From contig NZ_CANMNK010000007.1 of the NCBI RefSeq assembly GCF_947499265.1, positions 341,664-405,663 of the forward strand: a stretch of 64,000 nt of DNA, written 5' to 3'. Source of the DNA: an uncultured Roseobacter sp. (GTDB lineage Bacteria > Pseudomonadota > Alphaproteobacteria > Rhodobacterales > Rhodobacteraceae). Below, piece by piece: positions 31,183 through 40,915 of the stretch; the stretch's first letter is position 1; each line of letters starts with the position of its first letter. A program made the position numbers and the translations under genes. The notes below the pieces were generated by a model. It saw only the letters and a list, made by a program, of their open reading frames with translations, was not told the origin of the DNA and ran no database searches.

Positions 31183-31895
31183 GCGAGTGGAAGGCCAAGA
31201 GGTTCTGGAAAACCGCAGCGGTTGTCGAAAAAACCGGTGGGTTCGAGATCGCATTGGATGCACGCCCGGTCAAAACACCGGCAAAACGCGCCTTGCTGGT
31301 GCCCAGCCGCGGGTTTGCCGAGGCGATTGCCGCAGAATGGGATGCGCAAGAAGATCAGATTGACCCACAAAGCATGCCCTTTACCCGCACGGCAAATGCG
31401 GCGGTGGACAAGGTTGCGACCCAGCATGCCGAAGTCGCCGAAATGCTGGCAGCCTACGGCGACAGCGATCTGCTGTGTTACCGGGCGGAGCAACCTGTCG
31501 AACTCGTGGCGCGTCAGGCGCAGATTTGGGATCCATTTCTCGACTGGGCAGACACGGCGCTGAACGCGCGTCTGGAAGCGCGGGCAGGGGTCATGCACAT
31601 CCCACAGGACCCACAAGCGCTGGAACGCCTATCGGCCAAGGTGGCCGCGCTGTCCGCCTATCAGCTGGCTGCGTTTCACGATCTGGTCAGCCTCTCGGGG
31701 TCGCTGATTCTCGGCTTTGCGACCGCGCAAGATGTGCAAAGCGCCAGGGCCATTTGGGACGTTTCCCGTCTCGATGAAATCTGGCAGGCAGAGCAATGGG
31801 GCCAGGACGAAGAAGCCGAAGCAGCGGCGGCCATCAAGCAAGCGGCTTTTGAACACGCAAAAGTGGTTTTTGACCTCTCCAAGCCCGATTCTTAG
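31179..31895 (+). CDS. ATP12-family F1-ATPase assembly chaperone
   Basis: 238 residues from a GTG start. It begins with KRFWKTAAVVEKTGGFEIAL and DARPVKTPAKRALLVPS, the signature of ATP12, and contains AAEWDAQEDQIDP and MPFTRTANAAVDKV. In mitochondria Atp12 escorts the F1 alpha subunit; alphaproteobacterial homologues are presumed to do the same. Fourth gene of the crcB-rluC-HAD operon. Confidence 0.9.
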   Translation: MSEWKAKRFWKTAAVVEKTGGFEIALDARPVKTPAKRALLVPSRGFAEAIAAEWDAQEDQIDPQSMPFTRTANAAVDKVATQHAEVAEMLAAYGDSDLLCYRAEQPVELVARQAQIWDPFLDWADTALNARLEARAGVMHIPQDPQALERLSAKVAALSAYQLAAFHDLVSLSGSLILGFATAQDVQSARAIWDVSRLDEIWQAEQWGQDEEAEAAAAIKQAAFEHAKVVFDLSKPDS

Positions 31896-32084
31896 GAGAT
31901 TGCATGACAGTGATGCGAAGTTACGCAACGCCGAGCGCGATTTTCCGAAGCCTACCCTTGACGTTATTGCTTGAATCCGACCAGTATGTCGCCCACTTGG
32001 AAGGTACTAACATCCAATATCGCCTCCGGCCGAAATGTGCCGGTAGACCCGCCAAAACCGGCGGAAAATCAGGAAGAGGTAAAA

Positions 32085-33101
32085 ATGAAAAAATCTGTAC
32101 TCCTTGGCGCGTTGACCGTTGCTGGCCTTGCGGCTGGCGCAGCGGCCGCTGGTACGTTGGACGACGTAAAAGCGCGCGGCAAACTTAACTGTGGTGTGAC
32201 CACGGGGCTTGTGGGCTTTGCGGCTCCGGACGCAAATGGCGAATGGAAGGGCTTTGACGTTGCGGTGTGCCGCGCTGTTGCCGCCGCCGTTCTGAACGAC
32301 CCGACAGCGGTGGAATTCGTGCCGACAACCGGCAAAACACGCTTCACGGCACTGGCATCCGGTGAAATCGATATGCTGGCGCGGAACACCACATGGACGT
32401 TCAGCCGCGATGTCGACCTGAAGTTCACCTTCGTTGGTGTGAACTACTATGACGGTCAGGGCTTCATGGTGCCCAAAGCGCTTGGCGTGACCTCGGCAAA
32501 AGAGCTGGACGGTGCAACGGTTTGCATCCAGACCGGTACGACCACAGAGCTGAACCTCGCGGATTTCTTCCGTGCCAACAACATCAGCTATGAGCCCGTG
32601 CCAATCGAGACAAACGCGGAAGGTCAGCAACAGTACCTCGCGGGTGCTTGCGATACCTACACCACAGACGCTTCCGGCCTGGCGGCGACTCGTGCTACGT
32701 TTGAGAACCCGGGCGACCACGTTCTGCTGCCTGAAATCATCTCCAAAGAGCCACTGGGCCCGCTTGTACGCCACGGCGACGACGAATGGGGTGACGTGGT
32801 GCGCTGGACGTTGAACGCGCTGATCACAGCCGAAGAACTGGGTGTGACATCGACCAACATCAACGAGATGGCCGCAAACACCACCAACCCGGAAGTTGCA
32901 CGCCTGCTGGGCACTGAGGGTACATTGGGCGAAATGCTCGGCCTTGACGCCGAGTGGTCCAAGCGTGCGATTGCAGCCGAAGGCAACTACGGTGAGGTCT
33001 TTGCCAAGAACATTGGTGAAGAAACACCGATTGGTCTGGCACGCGGTCTCAACGCGCAGTGGACAAACGGCGGCCTGATCTACTCGCCTCCGTTCCGCTA
33101 A
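32085..33101 (+). CDS. bztA: General L-amino acid ABC transporter, periplasmic binding protein (AapJ/BztA)
   Basis: 338 residues from the ATG at 32085, with AGGAAGAGG a few bases upstream. Residues 1-22 (MKKSVLLGALTVAGLAAGAA) form a Sec signal peptide. The mature protein is a family 3 solute-binding protein with GTLDDVKARGKLNCGV and ENPGDHVLLPEIISKEPLGP. By analogy with the Rhodobacter bzt and Rhizobium aap systems it binds glutamate, glutamine, aspartate and asparagine. It is the first gene of bztABCD. Confidence 0.92.
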   Translation: MKKSVLLGALTVAGLAAGAAAAGTLDDVKARGKLNCGVTTGLVGFAAPDANGEWKGFDVAVCRAVAAAVLNDPTAVEFVPTTGKTRFTALASGEIDMLARNTTWTFSRDVDLKFTFVGVNYYDGQGFMVPKALGVTSAKELDGATVCIQTGTTTELNLADFFRANNISYEPVPIETNAEGQQQYLAGACDTYTTDASGLAATRATFENPGDHVLLPEIISKEPLGPLVRHGDDEWGDVVRWTLNALITAEELGVTSTNINEMAANTTNPEVARLLGTEGTLGEMLGLDAEWSKRAIAAEGNYGEVFAKNIGEETPIGLARGLNAQWTNGGLIYSPPFR

Positions 33102-33114
33102 GAACAACACGGCC

Positions 33115-33150
33115 AAGGGCGCAGAAAAAATCTGCGCCCTTCGCTTTTTA
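33115..33150 (+). terminator. Partial terminator between bztA and bztB
   Basis: AAGGGCGCAGA (33115-33125) pairs perfectly with TCTGCGCCCTT (33131-33141) around five A residues. CGCTTTTTA follows. Such a structure after the binding-protein gene usually lets that gene be made in excess over the permease. Confidence 0.75.
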
Positions 33151-33233
33151 ACGACCCATAAAACCAAAACCCGACCACCGAGGTGCGCAAAGTACCCGTT
33201 AAAACAAAGGTCGGAACCACGGGGAACATTTCA

Positions 33234-34454
33234 ATGACGACACTGACGGACCCACCGCAGGGCTCCTTTCACCTGTCTATGTTGATCAATGATACGCGGT
33301 ATCGATCAATGACATTCCAGGTGATCGCTTTCATCCTGCTGTCGCTTTCGGTCGGCTATTTGTATAGCAATCTGGCCGCCAATCTTCAGGCACAGGGCTT
33401 AAGGATCGATTTTTCCTTCCTGGGCGCGCCCGCGGGCTATGACATCAACCAGCGCCTGATTGAATACACCAGCCAATCCACAAACGCCCGCGCCGCCATT
33501 GTCGGTATTCTGAATACCCTGCTGGTGGCCTTTCTGGCCTGTCTGATGGCGACCGTCTTCGGTGTTTTTGCCGGTGTGCTGCGCCTCTCCAACAACTGGC
33601 TCGTGTCCAAGATCATGGCCTTTTACGTGGAGATTTTTCGCAACATCCCGGTCCTGATCTGGATCCTGATCATCTACGGCATCATGACCGTTTCGATGCC
33701 TGGCGCCCGTCCTTATCTGGGCGAAAACCCGGAACGTGAGATGCTTTTTGGCATGTTTGCCTTTACCAACCGGGGCGTTTATTCGCCCGCGCCGATTTGG
33801 GGCGAGGGGTCCATGGTCGTGGTGGCCGTGTTCATTCTGTCCATCATCGGGACCATCGGCTATCGGCGCTACGCGACCAACCTGCTCTACAAGACCGGTC
33901 AGTTGCTGCCCATGGGGTGGCCGTCTCTGGTGATCCTCTTCGTGCCGACAATCGCCATTTTTCTTTTGATGGGTCAGCCCATCGGGCTCGACCTGCCTGA
34001 TCCGCTTGCCAACCGGTTCAACCTGAGGGGCGGCATTCAGATCGGTGCGCCGCTGATTGCGATCTGGTTTGCCCTGTCCATCTACACCGGCGCTTTCATC
34101 GCTGAAAACGTGCGCGCGGGCATCCAGGCGGTTTCCCGAGGGCAGACAGAGGCCGCATCGGCGCTTGGGTTGCGCTCGGGCCGTGTGATGAGCCTCGTTG
34201 TGTTGCCCCAGGCGTTGCGGGTGATTATCCCGCCGCTGATCTCGCAATATCTCAACATCACCAAGAACTCGTCGCTCGCCATCCTCGTGGGCTACGCGGA
34301 CGTGACCGCGACACTGGGCGGGATCACCTTGAACCAGACCGGTCGCGCCATCGAATGCGTGGTCCTGATGATGTTGTTTTATCTCACGATCTCGCTGCTG
34401 ATCTCAGCGGTGATGAACGTCTACAACAACTCTGTTAAGCTGAAGGAGCGCTGA
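33234..34454 (+). CDS. bztB: Amino acid ABC transporter permease (AapQ/BztB)
   Basis: 406 residues from the ATG at 33234 with GGGGAA upstream. It is longer than simple His/Glu-type permeases because of a large N-terminal region, as in the AapQ/BztB group. The permease signature EAASALGLRSGRVMSLVVLPQ lies near the C-terminus. About eight hydrophobic helices. It overlaps bztC by one base. Confidence 0.92.
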   Translation: MTTLTDPPQGSFHLSMLINDTRYRSMTFQVIAFILLSLSVGYLYSNLAANLQAQGLRIDFSFLGAPAGYDINQRLIEYTSQSTNARAAIVGILNTLLVAFLACLMATVFGVFAGVLRLSNNWLVSKIMAFYVEIFRNIPVLIWILIIYGIMTVSMPGARPYLGENPEREMLFGMFAFTNRGVYSPAPIWGEGSMVVVAVFILSIIGTIGYRRYATNLLYKTGQLLPMGWPSLVILFVPTIAIFLLMGQPIGLDLPDPLANRFNLRGGIQIGAPLIAIWFALSIYTGAFIAENVRAGIQAVSRGQTEAASALGLRSGRVMSLVVLPQALRVIIPPLISQYLNITKNSSLAILVGYADVTATLGGITLNQTGRAIECVVLMMLFYLTISLLISAVMNVYNNSVKLKER

Positions 34455-35758
34455 TGCCCATGTCAGATACGCATGCACATTCCGTCGCCTTCGTCCGTAC
34501 AGAGGAGGTGCCGACAGCACCGCCGCCCAGCAATGCCGCCGGACCAGCCAAGTGGGTGAAGGACAATCTCTTCGCCACGCCGCTGAACGGGCTGCTGACG
34601 CTGGTCGCGCTGTATTTCATCTATGCCATCCTGTCATCCGCGCTGCCGTGGATCATGGGCGGTATCTGGCAGGCGCCAAGCCTTGCCGCCTGCCGCGAAA
34701 TCCTCGATGGAGCGTCTGCGGCCTGTTTCGCCGTCCTGTCGGAGCGCTGGAACCAGCTGCTCTTTGGCTTCCAATACCCTGATGATCAGTATTGGCGTCC
34801 CGGTCTGGCCTTCATCCTGCTGTTCGTGGCGGCTGCACCGGTGCTGTTTTTCGACCTGCCGCGCAAGCTGCTGGCCTTCACTGCCATATACCCGTTCATT
34901 GCCTATTACCTGCTCTGGGGGGGCACGGTCTTTGTCCCGATCCTCGCCTTTGTCGGTATTGTTGGTGGTTTCCTGGTCTATCAGCGTCTGGTCGCGGGTA
35001 GCTTCGCTGCGGGCTTCTTTGGGGGTATCATCGCGGCCTTTGTCATCTGGACGATCGGGGGATGGCTGATCCCTGACAATGCTTCGGCCAATGCGGCGCT
35101 TCCTGCGGTGCCCAGCCGGTACATGGGGGGCTTTATGCTCAACATGATGCTGGGCGTGACCTGTGTGTCCCTGTCCGTGCCGATTGGGATTGCGCTGGCG
35201 CTTGGACGTCAGTCCAGCATGCCGCTGATCAAATGGATTTGTGTGGTTTTCATTGAATTCATCCGCGGTGTGCCACTGATCACCCTGCTTTTCGTGGCGA
35301 ACGTCATGCTGGCGTATTTCTTTCCGCCCGGCTCTGGCGTCGATCTGTTCCTGCGCGTGGTGATCATGATCACCATGTTCTCGGCGGCCTACATCGCCGA
35401 GGTGATCCGGGGCGGCCTCGCCGCCTTGCCGAAAGGTCAGTATGAAGCCGCCGACAGTCTGGGGCTGGATTATCCGCAGGCGATGCGGCTGATCATCCTG
35501 CCGCAAGCGCTCAAGATCTCGATTCCGGGCATCGTGAACGTGGCCGTCGGTCTTTTCAAGGATACGACGCTGGTGTCGGTCATCTCGATGTTCGACATGG
35601 TTGGGATGATCCGCGGACCGATCTTGGCCTCGACCGAGTGGAATGGTGTCTATTGGGAGCTCTTTGGCTTTGCGGCCCTCCTCTTCTTCATCGTCTGCTA
35701 CGGCATCTCGCAATACTCACAATGGTTAGAGCGTCGCCTCGCGACTGACCATCGGTAA
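34454..35758 (+). CDS. bztC: Amino acid ABC transporter permease (AapM/BztC)
   Basis: 434 residues. The coupling signature YEAADSLGLDYPQAMRLIIL is near the C-terminus and VFIEFIRGVPLITLLF marks the permease core. It has an extra set of N-terminal helices (about 34-200) seen in AapM/BztC proteins. It forms the heteromeric membrane channel with BztB. Confidence 0.92.
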   Translation: MPMSDTHAHSVAFVRTEEVPTAPPPSNAAGPAKWVKDNLFATPLNGLLTLVALYFIYAILSSALPWIMGGIWQAPSLAACREILDGASAACFAVLSERWNQLLFGFQYPDDQYWRPGLAFILLFVAAAPVLFFDLPRKLLAFTAIYPFIAYYLLWGGTVFVPILAFVGIVGGFLVYQRLVAGSFAAGFFGGIIAAFVIWTIGGWLIPDNASANAALPAVPSRYMGGFMLNMMLGVTCVSLSVPIGIALALGRQSSMPLIKWICVVFIEFIRGVPLITLLFVANVMLAYFFPPGSGVDLFLRVVIMITMFSAAYIAEVIRGGLAALPKGQYEAADSLGLDYPQAMRLIILPQALKISIPGIVNVAVGLFKDTTLVSVISMFDMVGMIRGPILASTEWNGVYWELFGFAALLFFIVCYGISQYSQWLERRLATDHR

Positions 35759-35807
35759 CACACCCTCAAGTAGCGTAAGCGATAGGGTATAATAAGGAGG
35801 CCAGATC

Positions 35808-36578
35808 ATGGCTGAACACGCAACTCAAATGCAGGTCTCGGATGAGATCGCGATCACCATCAACAAGATGAACAAGTGGTATGGCACTTTCCACGTGCTG
35901 CGCGACATTGATCTTACTGTGAACCGTGGCGAACGGATCGTGATCTGCGGGCCCTCCGGGTCCGGTAAGTCCACGCTCATCCGCTGCATCAACGCGCTGG
36001 AAGAGCATCAGCAAGGATCGATCGAGGTGGATGGCACGCTGCTCTCGTCAGACCTCAAGAACATCGACAAGATCCGCTCCGAGGTCGGCATGTGCTTTCA
36101 GCATTTCAACCTCTTCCCGCATCTGACGATCCTGGAAAACTGCACGCTGGCGCCGATCTGGGTGCGCAAGACACCCAAGAAAGAAGCCGAAGAAACGGCG
36201 ATGCATTTCCTGGAGAAGGTGAAAATCCCCGATCAGGCCAACAAATTCCCTGGTCAGCTGTCGGGGGGCCAACAGCAACGGGTGGCGATTGCGCGGTCCT
36301 TATGCATGCGTCCGCGCATCATGCTCTTTGACGAGCCGACCTCCGCGCTTGATCCGGAGATGATCAAGGAAGTGCTCGACACGATGATCGAGCTTGCCGA
36401 AGAGGGCATGACCATGCTCTGTGTGACCCATGAGATGGGTTTTGCCCGTCAGGTGGCGAACCGCGTGATCTTTATGGATGCGGGTCAGATCGTGGAACAG
36501 AACGAACCTGAAGCCTTCTTCAACAACCCGCAAAGCCCGCGTACACAGCTCTTCCTCAGCCAGATCCTGGGCCACTGA
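35808..36578 (+). CDS. bztD: Amino acid ABC transporter ATPase (AapP/BztD)
   Basis: 256 residues. Walker [10 protein letters not shown] (48-56), signature [15 protein letters not shown], Walker [17 protein letters not shown] and the switch histidine in [13 protein letters not shown] are complete. It energises BztABC. AAGGAGG precedes the start. A hairpin follows the stop. Confidence 0.95.
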   Translation: MAEHATQMQVSDEIAITINKMNKWYGTFHVLRDIDLTVNRGERIVICGPSGSGKSTLIRCINALEEHQQGSIEVDGTLLSSDLKNIDKIRSEVGMCFQHFNLFPHLTILENCTLAPIWVRKTPKKEAEETAMHFLEKVKIPDQANKFPGQLSGGQQQRVAIARSLCMRPRIMLFDEPTSALDPEMIKEVLDTMIELAEEGMTMLCVTHEMGFARQVANRVIFMDAGQIVEQNEPEAFFNNPQSPRTQLFLSQILGH

Positions 36579-36583
36579 CGGGT

Positions 36584-36606
36584 AGGGTGGGCTTTCAGGC
36601 CACCCT
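36584..36606. terminator. Hairpin between convergent bztD and the SixA-like gene
   Basis: AGGGTGG (36584-36590) pairs with CCACCCT (36600-36606) around a 9-base loop. It lies exactly between two convergent genes and its right arm touches the stop codon of the minus gene. No T-run is seen. Confidence 0.4.
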
Positions 36607-37100
36607 CAGCACAGATCACGCGGAACGGTAAAATCAATCGGCTGGCCAATGTGCCAGCCGATCTCGTTCCAGCCTTCGATGTCGAAATCAACAACCAGTG
36701 TCGCCCCTGTGGGGTAGTCAAAGAACCGCGGGTGGTCGGGTGCGATAGCGACCAGACGTTCGGCCATGTCCGCGATGCCGGGATTGTGCCCAATCATCAG
36801 CACCGATTGCGCTGTTGCTCCGCTCAGCACCGCTCTCATGTCGTCTGCTTCTGCCAGATAAAGGCTTCTGGTGAACGACACCTCTGTTTGCGTAGGCAGA
36901 TCCAAGCCCAACAGTGTTTGCCCGGTGCGTTCCGCTGAAGAGCAGATCACCTGATCCGGGACATAACGCGCCTGCCTCAGCCACGCGCCCAAAGCTTTTG
37001 CAGCGGCTTTTCCCCGGTTGTTGAGGGGGCGGTCATGATCCTCAAGACCGACATGCCCCCAATCAGACTTTGCGTGGCGCATCAGTATCAGGCGGCGCAT
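36606..37100 (-). CDS. SixA-like histidine phosphatase
   Basis: 164 residues. The histidine-phosphatase motif LMRHAKSD carries the catalytic His9, and IGHNPGI supplies the second histidine. The length matches SixA proteins, which dephosphorylate histidine-phosphotransfer domains. The true target here is unknown. Confidence 0.85.
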   Translation of the reverse strand: MRRLILMRHAKSDWGHVGLEDHDRPLNNRGKAAAKALGAWLRQARYVPDQVICSSAERTGQTLLGLDLPTQTEVSFTRSLYLAEADDMRAVLSGATAQSVLMIGHNPGIADMAERLVAIAPDHPRFFDYPTGATLVVDFDIEGWNEIGWHIGQPIDFTVPRDLC

Positions 37101-37104
37101 ACGG

Positions 37105-37755
37105 TCACCCTTTGAAGGTGGTCATGTGGAATGCGGATTGTTCCGGCGCACGATCAAAGGCCATCGAAATCGGACAGGCCCGTCGCACCTGACACCCATT
37201 TTCCATACAATCCTGACCTTCCATTGTGTCGAGATAGGCTTTGCAGCCAGGAACATCATAGGCCTGCGCGCCGGACAATGCACCCACCGGGCAGGCAGAA
37301 ACACAAGGCTGCTCGACGCAGGTGTCACAGGGGTTGCGCGCTGCGGAACTGTCGAGGTCCAGCTTGGTGGTGAACGCCAATGCGCCTCTGATGGAGATCA
37401 TCAACCCGGCACTCTCATGCACCATCATGCCTGTAGGGCTTTGAAAAAAGCGACCGGTGTTGAGCGCCCAATCAATAAACGGCGCGTAGGGCGGCCCATC
37501 CGAAGGATAGATATCATCTGAGCCAATCTGCACGGCAATGGCGCCGATAACCCTCTTGGACCAGCGGTCAAGGGGATCGGGGTGGCCATCGCGATATTCA
37601 GATGCCGATTTGAACGTGGGCCAACACAATCTGCCCGCGCCGAGCAGGACAAGGGTGCGGTGCGCATTTGAGCGCGCATTTGGATGGGCATGGAACGCAC
37701 CCATCACAAATAGACCCGAAGGCGCGGCCAGCCTTTCGATCTCGGGCAGTGTCAT
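37105..37755 (-). CDS. Ferredoxin-type protein related to epoxyqueuosine reductase
   Basis: 216 residues when started at MTLPEIERLA, whose ATG overlaps the upstream desaturase stop by four bases; a longer start is possible. CDTCVEQPCVSACPVGAL gives Cys143-x2-Cys146-x4-Cys151-x3-Cys155, enough for one 4Fe-4S cluster, and three more cysteines follow (CKAYL, CMENGCQ, CPI). It lacks the N-terminal corrinoid-binding part of QueG. Coupling to the membrane hydroxylase suggests an electron-transfer role; that is inference. Confidence 0.75.
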   Translation of the reverse strand: MTLPEIERLAAPSGLFVMGAFHAHPNARSNAHRTLVLLGAGRLCWPTFKSASEYRDGHPDPLDRWSKRVIGAIAVQIGSDDIYPSDGPPYAPFIDWALNTGRFFQSPTGMMVHESAGLMISIRGALAFTTKLDLDSSAARNPCDTCVEQPCVSACPVGALSGAQAYDVPGCKAYLDTMEGQDCMENGCQVRRACPISMAFDRAPEQSAFHMTTFKG

Positions 37756-38546
37756 TTCCGAACGAAAGGCAGGGAGATCGACCAGCCAAACCGGCTGGGT
37801 CTGTCGTCCTGCCATTCCAGCCCGACCTGCATTTCGTCGTGGCCCGCCTTGGGTTGGGGAATGTAGGTGCCGAACATCTGATCCCAGATTGACAGGGCAA
37901 AGCCATAGTTGCTGTCATGTTCGGAGCGGTGCACCGAGTGATGGACCCGGTGCATATCTGGCGTCACCAGAAAGCGCCGCACAATGGCATCGAGCCAGAG
38001 CGGCAGACGGATATTGGCATGATTAAACATGGCCGTGCCATTCAGCAGAATCTCGAACACGATCACCGCCAGCGCGGCAGGCCCCAACAGATAGACCAAT
38101 CCGATTTTCAACAGCATCGACAGGGCAATTTCAACCGGATGGAAGCGAATGGCCGTTGTCACATCCATGTCCACATCCGCGTGGTGCACTTGATGCAATC
38201 GCCAGAGCAGGGGCACCTTATGGGTGATCAGGTGCTGCAGCCAAATGGCAAAATCGAGCACCAGAACGGCGAGGGTAAACTCAAGCCAAAGGGGCCAACT
38301 GAGCGCGTTGAAAAGCCCCCAGCCCTGTGCCTGCGCATCCAGCGCGGCACCGACCGCCAACAGCGGCAATGCAAAGGCCAATGCTCGCAGCGTCAGGGTG
38401 TTTGCAAGCGTGATCCCCCAGTTGGTGGTCCAACGACGGCTGCGCGGTTGACTGCGCACACGCCGGGGTGCCAGCGCTTCCAGCGTCGCCAGCAGTGCAA
38501 ACAGGCCCAGAAAAATACTCAGCCGAATGAGAGTTTCGTTTTCCAT
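37752..38546 (-). CDS. Sterol desaturase / fatty acid hydroxylase family membrane protein
   Basis: 264 residues with several helices. The di-iron histidine boxes are HLITH (105-109), HQVHH (118-122) and HRVHH (199-203), with a further histidine at about 210. The family hydroxylates or desaturates lipids at the membrane surface. Which lipid is unknown. It is the upstream partner of the ferredoxin-type gene. Confidence 0.9.
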   Translation of the reverse strand: MENETLIRLSIFLGLFALLATLEALAPRRVRSQPRSRRWTTNWGITLANTLTLRALAFALPLLAVGAALDAQAQGWGLFNALSWPLWLEFTLAVLVLDFAIWLQHLITHKVPLLWRLHQVHHADVDMDVTTAIRFHPVEIALSMLLKIGLVYLLGPAALAVIVFEILLNGTAMFNHANIRLPLWLDAIVRRFLVTPDMHRVHHSVHRSEHDSNYGFALSIWDQMFGTYIPQPKAGHDEMQVGLEWQDDRPSRFGWSISLPFVRK

Positions 38547-38603
38547 GCGCTACACTTAGAACACACCGCGCGGTGCTCCAAGCGACAGCATGACACATCT
38601 GCG

Positions 38604-39467
38604 TCAGTCCGCGCGAATAATCGATCCCGCGCCATGCTCGGTAAAGAGCTCCAGCAGGCAGGCGTTGGGCGCGCGCCCATCGAGAATGACGGCCGCGCGC
38701 ACGCCGCCCTGCAGCGCATCGAGCGCCGTTTCCGTCTTGGGGATCATGCCGCCCGCAATGGTGCCTTGCGCCGTCATCTCCCGGATCTGGGTGGCGCTGA
38801 GTTCGGTCAACACATCGCCTTGGGCGTTTTTGACCCCCGCAACATCCGTCAGCAATAACAGCCGGTCTGCCTTGAGCGCGGCGGCGACTGCGCCCGCGGC
38901 GGTATCGCCATTGATGTTGAAGGTCTCTCCCGCATGTCCGGCACCCAGGGGCGCAATCACCGGGATGTATTCCTTTTCCGCCAGATCCCGCAGCAGACGC
39001 GGATTGACCACATCGGGTGTGCCGACAAATCCAAGTTCCGGGTGCGTCTGCGTGCAGGTGATCAATGCGCCATCCTTGCCAGAAAGGCCCACGGCCCGCC
39101 CGCCCTGACGGTTGATCGCCTGCACGATACGCTTGTTGACAAGACCGCTCAGCACCATTTCGACCACTTCCATAGTGGCCGCGTCTGTCACACGTTTGCC
39201 ATGCACGAATTCGGATTTGATCTGCAGCGCGTCGAGCTTTGCGTTGATCATCGGGCCGCCGCCATGCACGATCACCGGATTCACCCCGACATGCCGCATC
39301 AGCACGACATCGCGGGCGAATTCCTCCATCGCCTCGTCGCTGCCCATCGCGTGGCCGCCGAGTTTGATCACGACCGTGGCACCGGCATAGCGTTGCAGAT
39401 AGGGGAGCGCCTTGTTGAGCGTGCTGGCGGTGGCAATCCAATCGCGGTTCATATCTTGGGTCTTCAT
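38604..39467 (-). CDS. argB: Acetylglutamate kinase
   Basis: 287 residues. It phosphorylates N-acetylglutamate in arginine synthesis. Conserved [11 protein letters not shown] (about 33-43), [14 protein letters not shown] and [16 protein letters not shown] are present. The long N-terminal helix before the kinase fold is typical of arginine-sensitive, hexameric enzymes, so feedback by arginine is likely but not shown. Confidence 0.95.
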   Translation of the reverse strand: MKTQDMNRDWIATASTLNKALPYLQRYAGATVVIKLGGHAMGSDEAMEEFARDVVLMRHVGVNPVIVHGGGPMINAKLDALQIKSEFVHGKRVTDAATMEVVEMVLSGLVNKRIVQAINRQGGRAVGLSGKDGALITCTQTHPELGFVGTPDVVNPRLLRDLAEKEYIPVIAPLGAGHAGETFNINGDTAAGAVAAALKADRLLLLTDVAGVKNAQGDVLTELSATQIREMTAQGTIAGGMIPKTETALDALQGGVRAAVILDGRAPNACLLELFTEHGAGSIIRAD

Positions 39468-39524
39468 TCTGGGCCTTGGGTCATGCGGTTATGTGCGCAG
39501 GTCAGCGATGGTGCAAGGGATCCG

Positions 39525-40178
39525 CTATTCCAGCGTCGCGATGATAGAGCGCAAAGTGGGAATGCCCCAGCCCTTTTCACTGGAGGTCACGACAATCTCG
39601 GGAAAGGCGGCGGGATGTTTTGACAGGGCGCTGCGCACCTGATCCATAACCTTGGCGCGTTCTGCTTCCTTCACCTTGTCGGCCTTGGTCAGCACGACCT
39701 GAAAGGTGACTGCGGCGCTGTCGAGCAGGCTCAGGATTTCTTCGTCGACCTTTTTGACGCCATGGCGTGCATCAATCAGCACGAAGGCGCGGCGCAGGGT
39801 CTGGCGTCCGGACAGATATTGCTTGAGCAGCCGCTGCCACTTTTCCACCACCGGGATCGGTGCATTCGCAAAGCCGTAGCCGGGCAAATCGACCAGATAG
39901 TGCGTCTCGCCCGCGGTGAAAAAGTTAATCTCCTGCGTACGACCGGGTGTATTGGATGCACGGGCCAGCCCTTTGCGGCCGGTCAGGGCGTTAATCAAAG
40001 ACGACTTGCCCACATTGGAGCGACCGGCAAAGCAGACCTCCAGCCGATCCGGTTCGGGCAGCCCTGACATGGCCACGACACCTTTGACGAATTCGGTCTC
40101 GCCCGCAAAAAGCAATCGACCGGTTTCGGCAATTTGTGGGTCAGGCTCATCGGCGATGGGAAAGGGCAACTGCATCAC
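39525..40178 (-). CDS. engB: Ribosome biogenesis GTPase EngB/YsxC (YihA)
   Basis: 217 residues. G1 GRSNVGKSS (52-60), TPGRTQEINFF (switch region), G3 DLPGYG, and G4 TKADK are present. It is needed for 50S assembly. The ATG overlaps the MOSC stop by four bases, so it is translated with yidC and the MOSC gene. Confidence 0.94.
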   Translation of the reverse strand: MMQLPFPIADEPDPQIAETGRLLFAGETEFVKGVVAMSGLPEPDRLEVCFAGRSNVGKSSLINALTGRKGLARASNTPGRTQEINFFTAGETHYLVDLPGYGFANAPIPVVEKWQRLLKQYLSGRQTLRRAFVLIDARHGVKKVDEEILSLLDSAAVTFQVVLTKADKVKEAERAKVMDQVRSALSKHPAAFPEIVVTSSEKGWGIPTLRSIIATLE

Positions 40179-40915
40179 AAGACCTCAACCGGGTCGCCAA
40201 GCTGCAAGGGGCCCGCTTCGATCACCTCTGCACGCACGCTGAAATCCTGATGTCCCCAATGTTTCAACGCGCCCAGCATGTCGGTATCGCGCTCGCCTGT
40301 TTCTGGGTTGGCCGTGGTTGCAAGGCACCGATCGGTGCGTTCGCGCAACCGAAGGACACAGCCCCCAACACGAACATCGCGCCCCATCCAGTCAAATTCG
40401 ATCCAAGGCGCTGTGCTTTCAAACCATATGTTACCGCGCCAGCGGTGGATGGAAAGGGGCTGTCCGATCTGCTCCTCCACAGCCCTGTGGGAGGCCAGAT
40501 TGCACAGGGTCACGGACGCGAAATGACTGTCTGTGAAGCCCCGCCCGTTCAGGCGGATAATTCTTTCAGGCAGGGCACGGTTTTGCGGCACCAGTGGCAT
40601 CACCCAATCGATCAGTTTGTCGCCTTCGGTATCGGGGTGAAAACTGAGGTCAGGACGATCTGGGTGAGAGAGATGCAAGACCTCTGCATCCTCCTCCAGA
40701 CGCGATGAAATCGCCAGCAAGCTTGGCGCTTTTGACCCACGGCTGAAGTTTGCGCAGGGTGCCCACGCGCTGCCATCCGCTTTTGACGCCTCATGCGCGA
40801 CCGCCCACACCCGGTCATAGGGCATGGATTGCCCTGCCTGCAGGTTGACGGTTTCCAGCGCTTCCCGGCCATGGCTTTTCAACGGATGGCGCAGGATGTG
40901 AGCGACTTTCATCAC
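40175..40915 (-). CDS. MOSC-domain protein
   Basis: 246 residues. An N-terminal beta-barrel part (HILRHPLKSHGREALETVNL) precedes the MOSC domain, whose conserved cysteine sits in RTDRCLATTANPETGERD. MOSC proteins handle sulphur or molybdenum-cofactor chemistry, for example reduction of hydroxylamino compounds. The precise role is unknown. It overlaps yidC and engB by four bases each, an arrangement common in related bacteria. Confidence 0.88.
   Translation of the reverse strand: MMKVAHILRHPLKSHGREALETVNLQAGQSMPYDRVWAVAHEASKADGSAWAPCANFSRGSKAPSLLAISSRLEEDAEVLHLSHPDRPDLSFHPDTEGDKLIDWVMPLVPQNRALPERIIRLNGRGFTDSHFASVTLCNLASHRAVEEQIGQPLSIHRWRGNIWFESTAPWIEFDWMGRDVRVGGCVLRLRERTDRCLATTANPETGERDTDMLGALKHWGHQDFSVRAEVIEAGPLQLGDPVEVL

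Noticed and set aside
37917..38858. 313-residue open frame on the plus strand
   Set aside because: It runs opposite to the desaturase and argB genes, which have clear motifs; its Gln/Arg/His-rich composition marks it as antisense.
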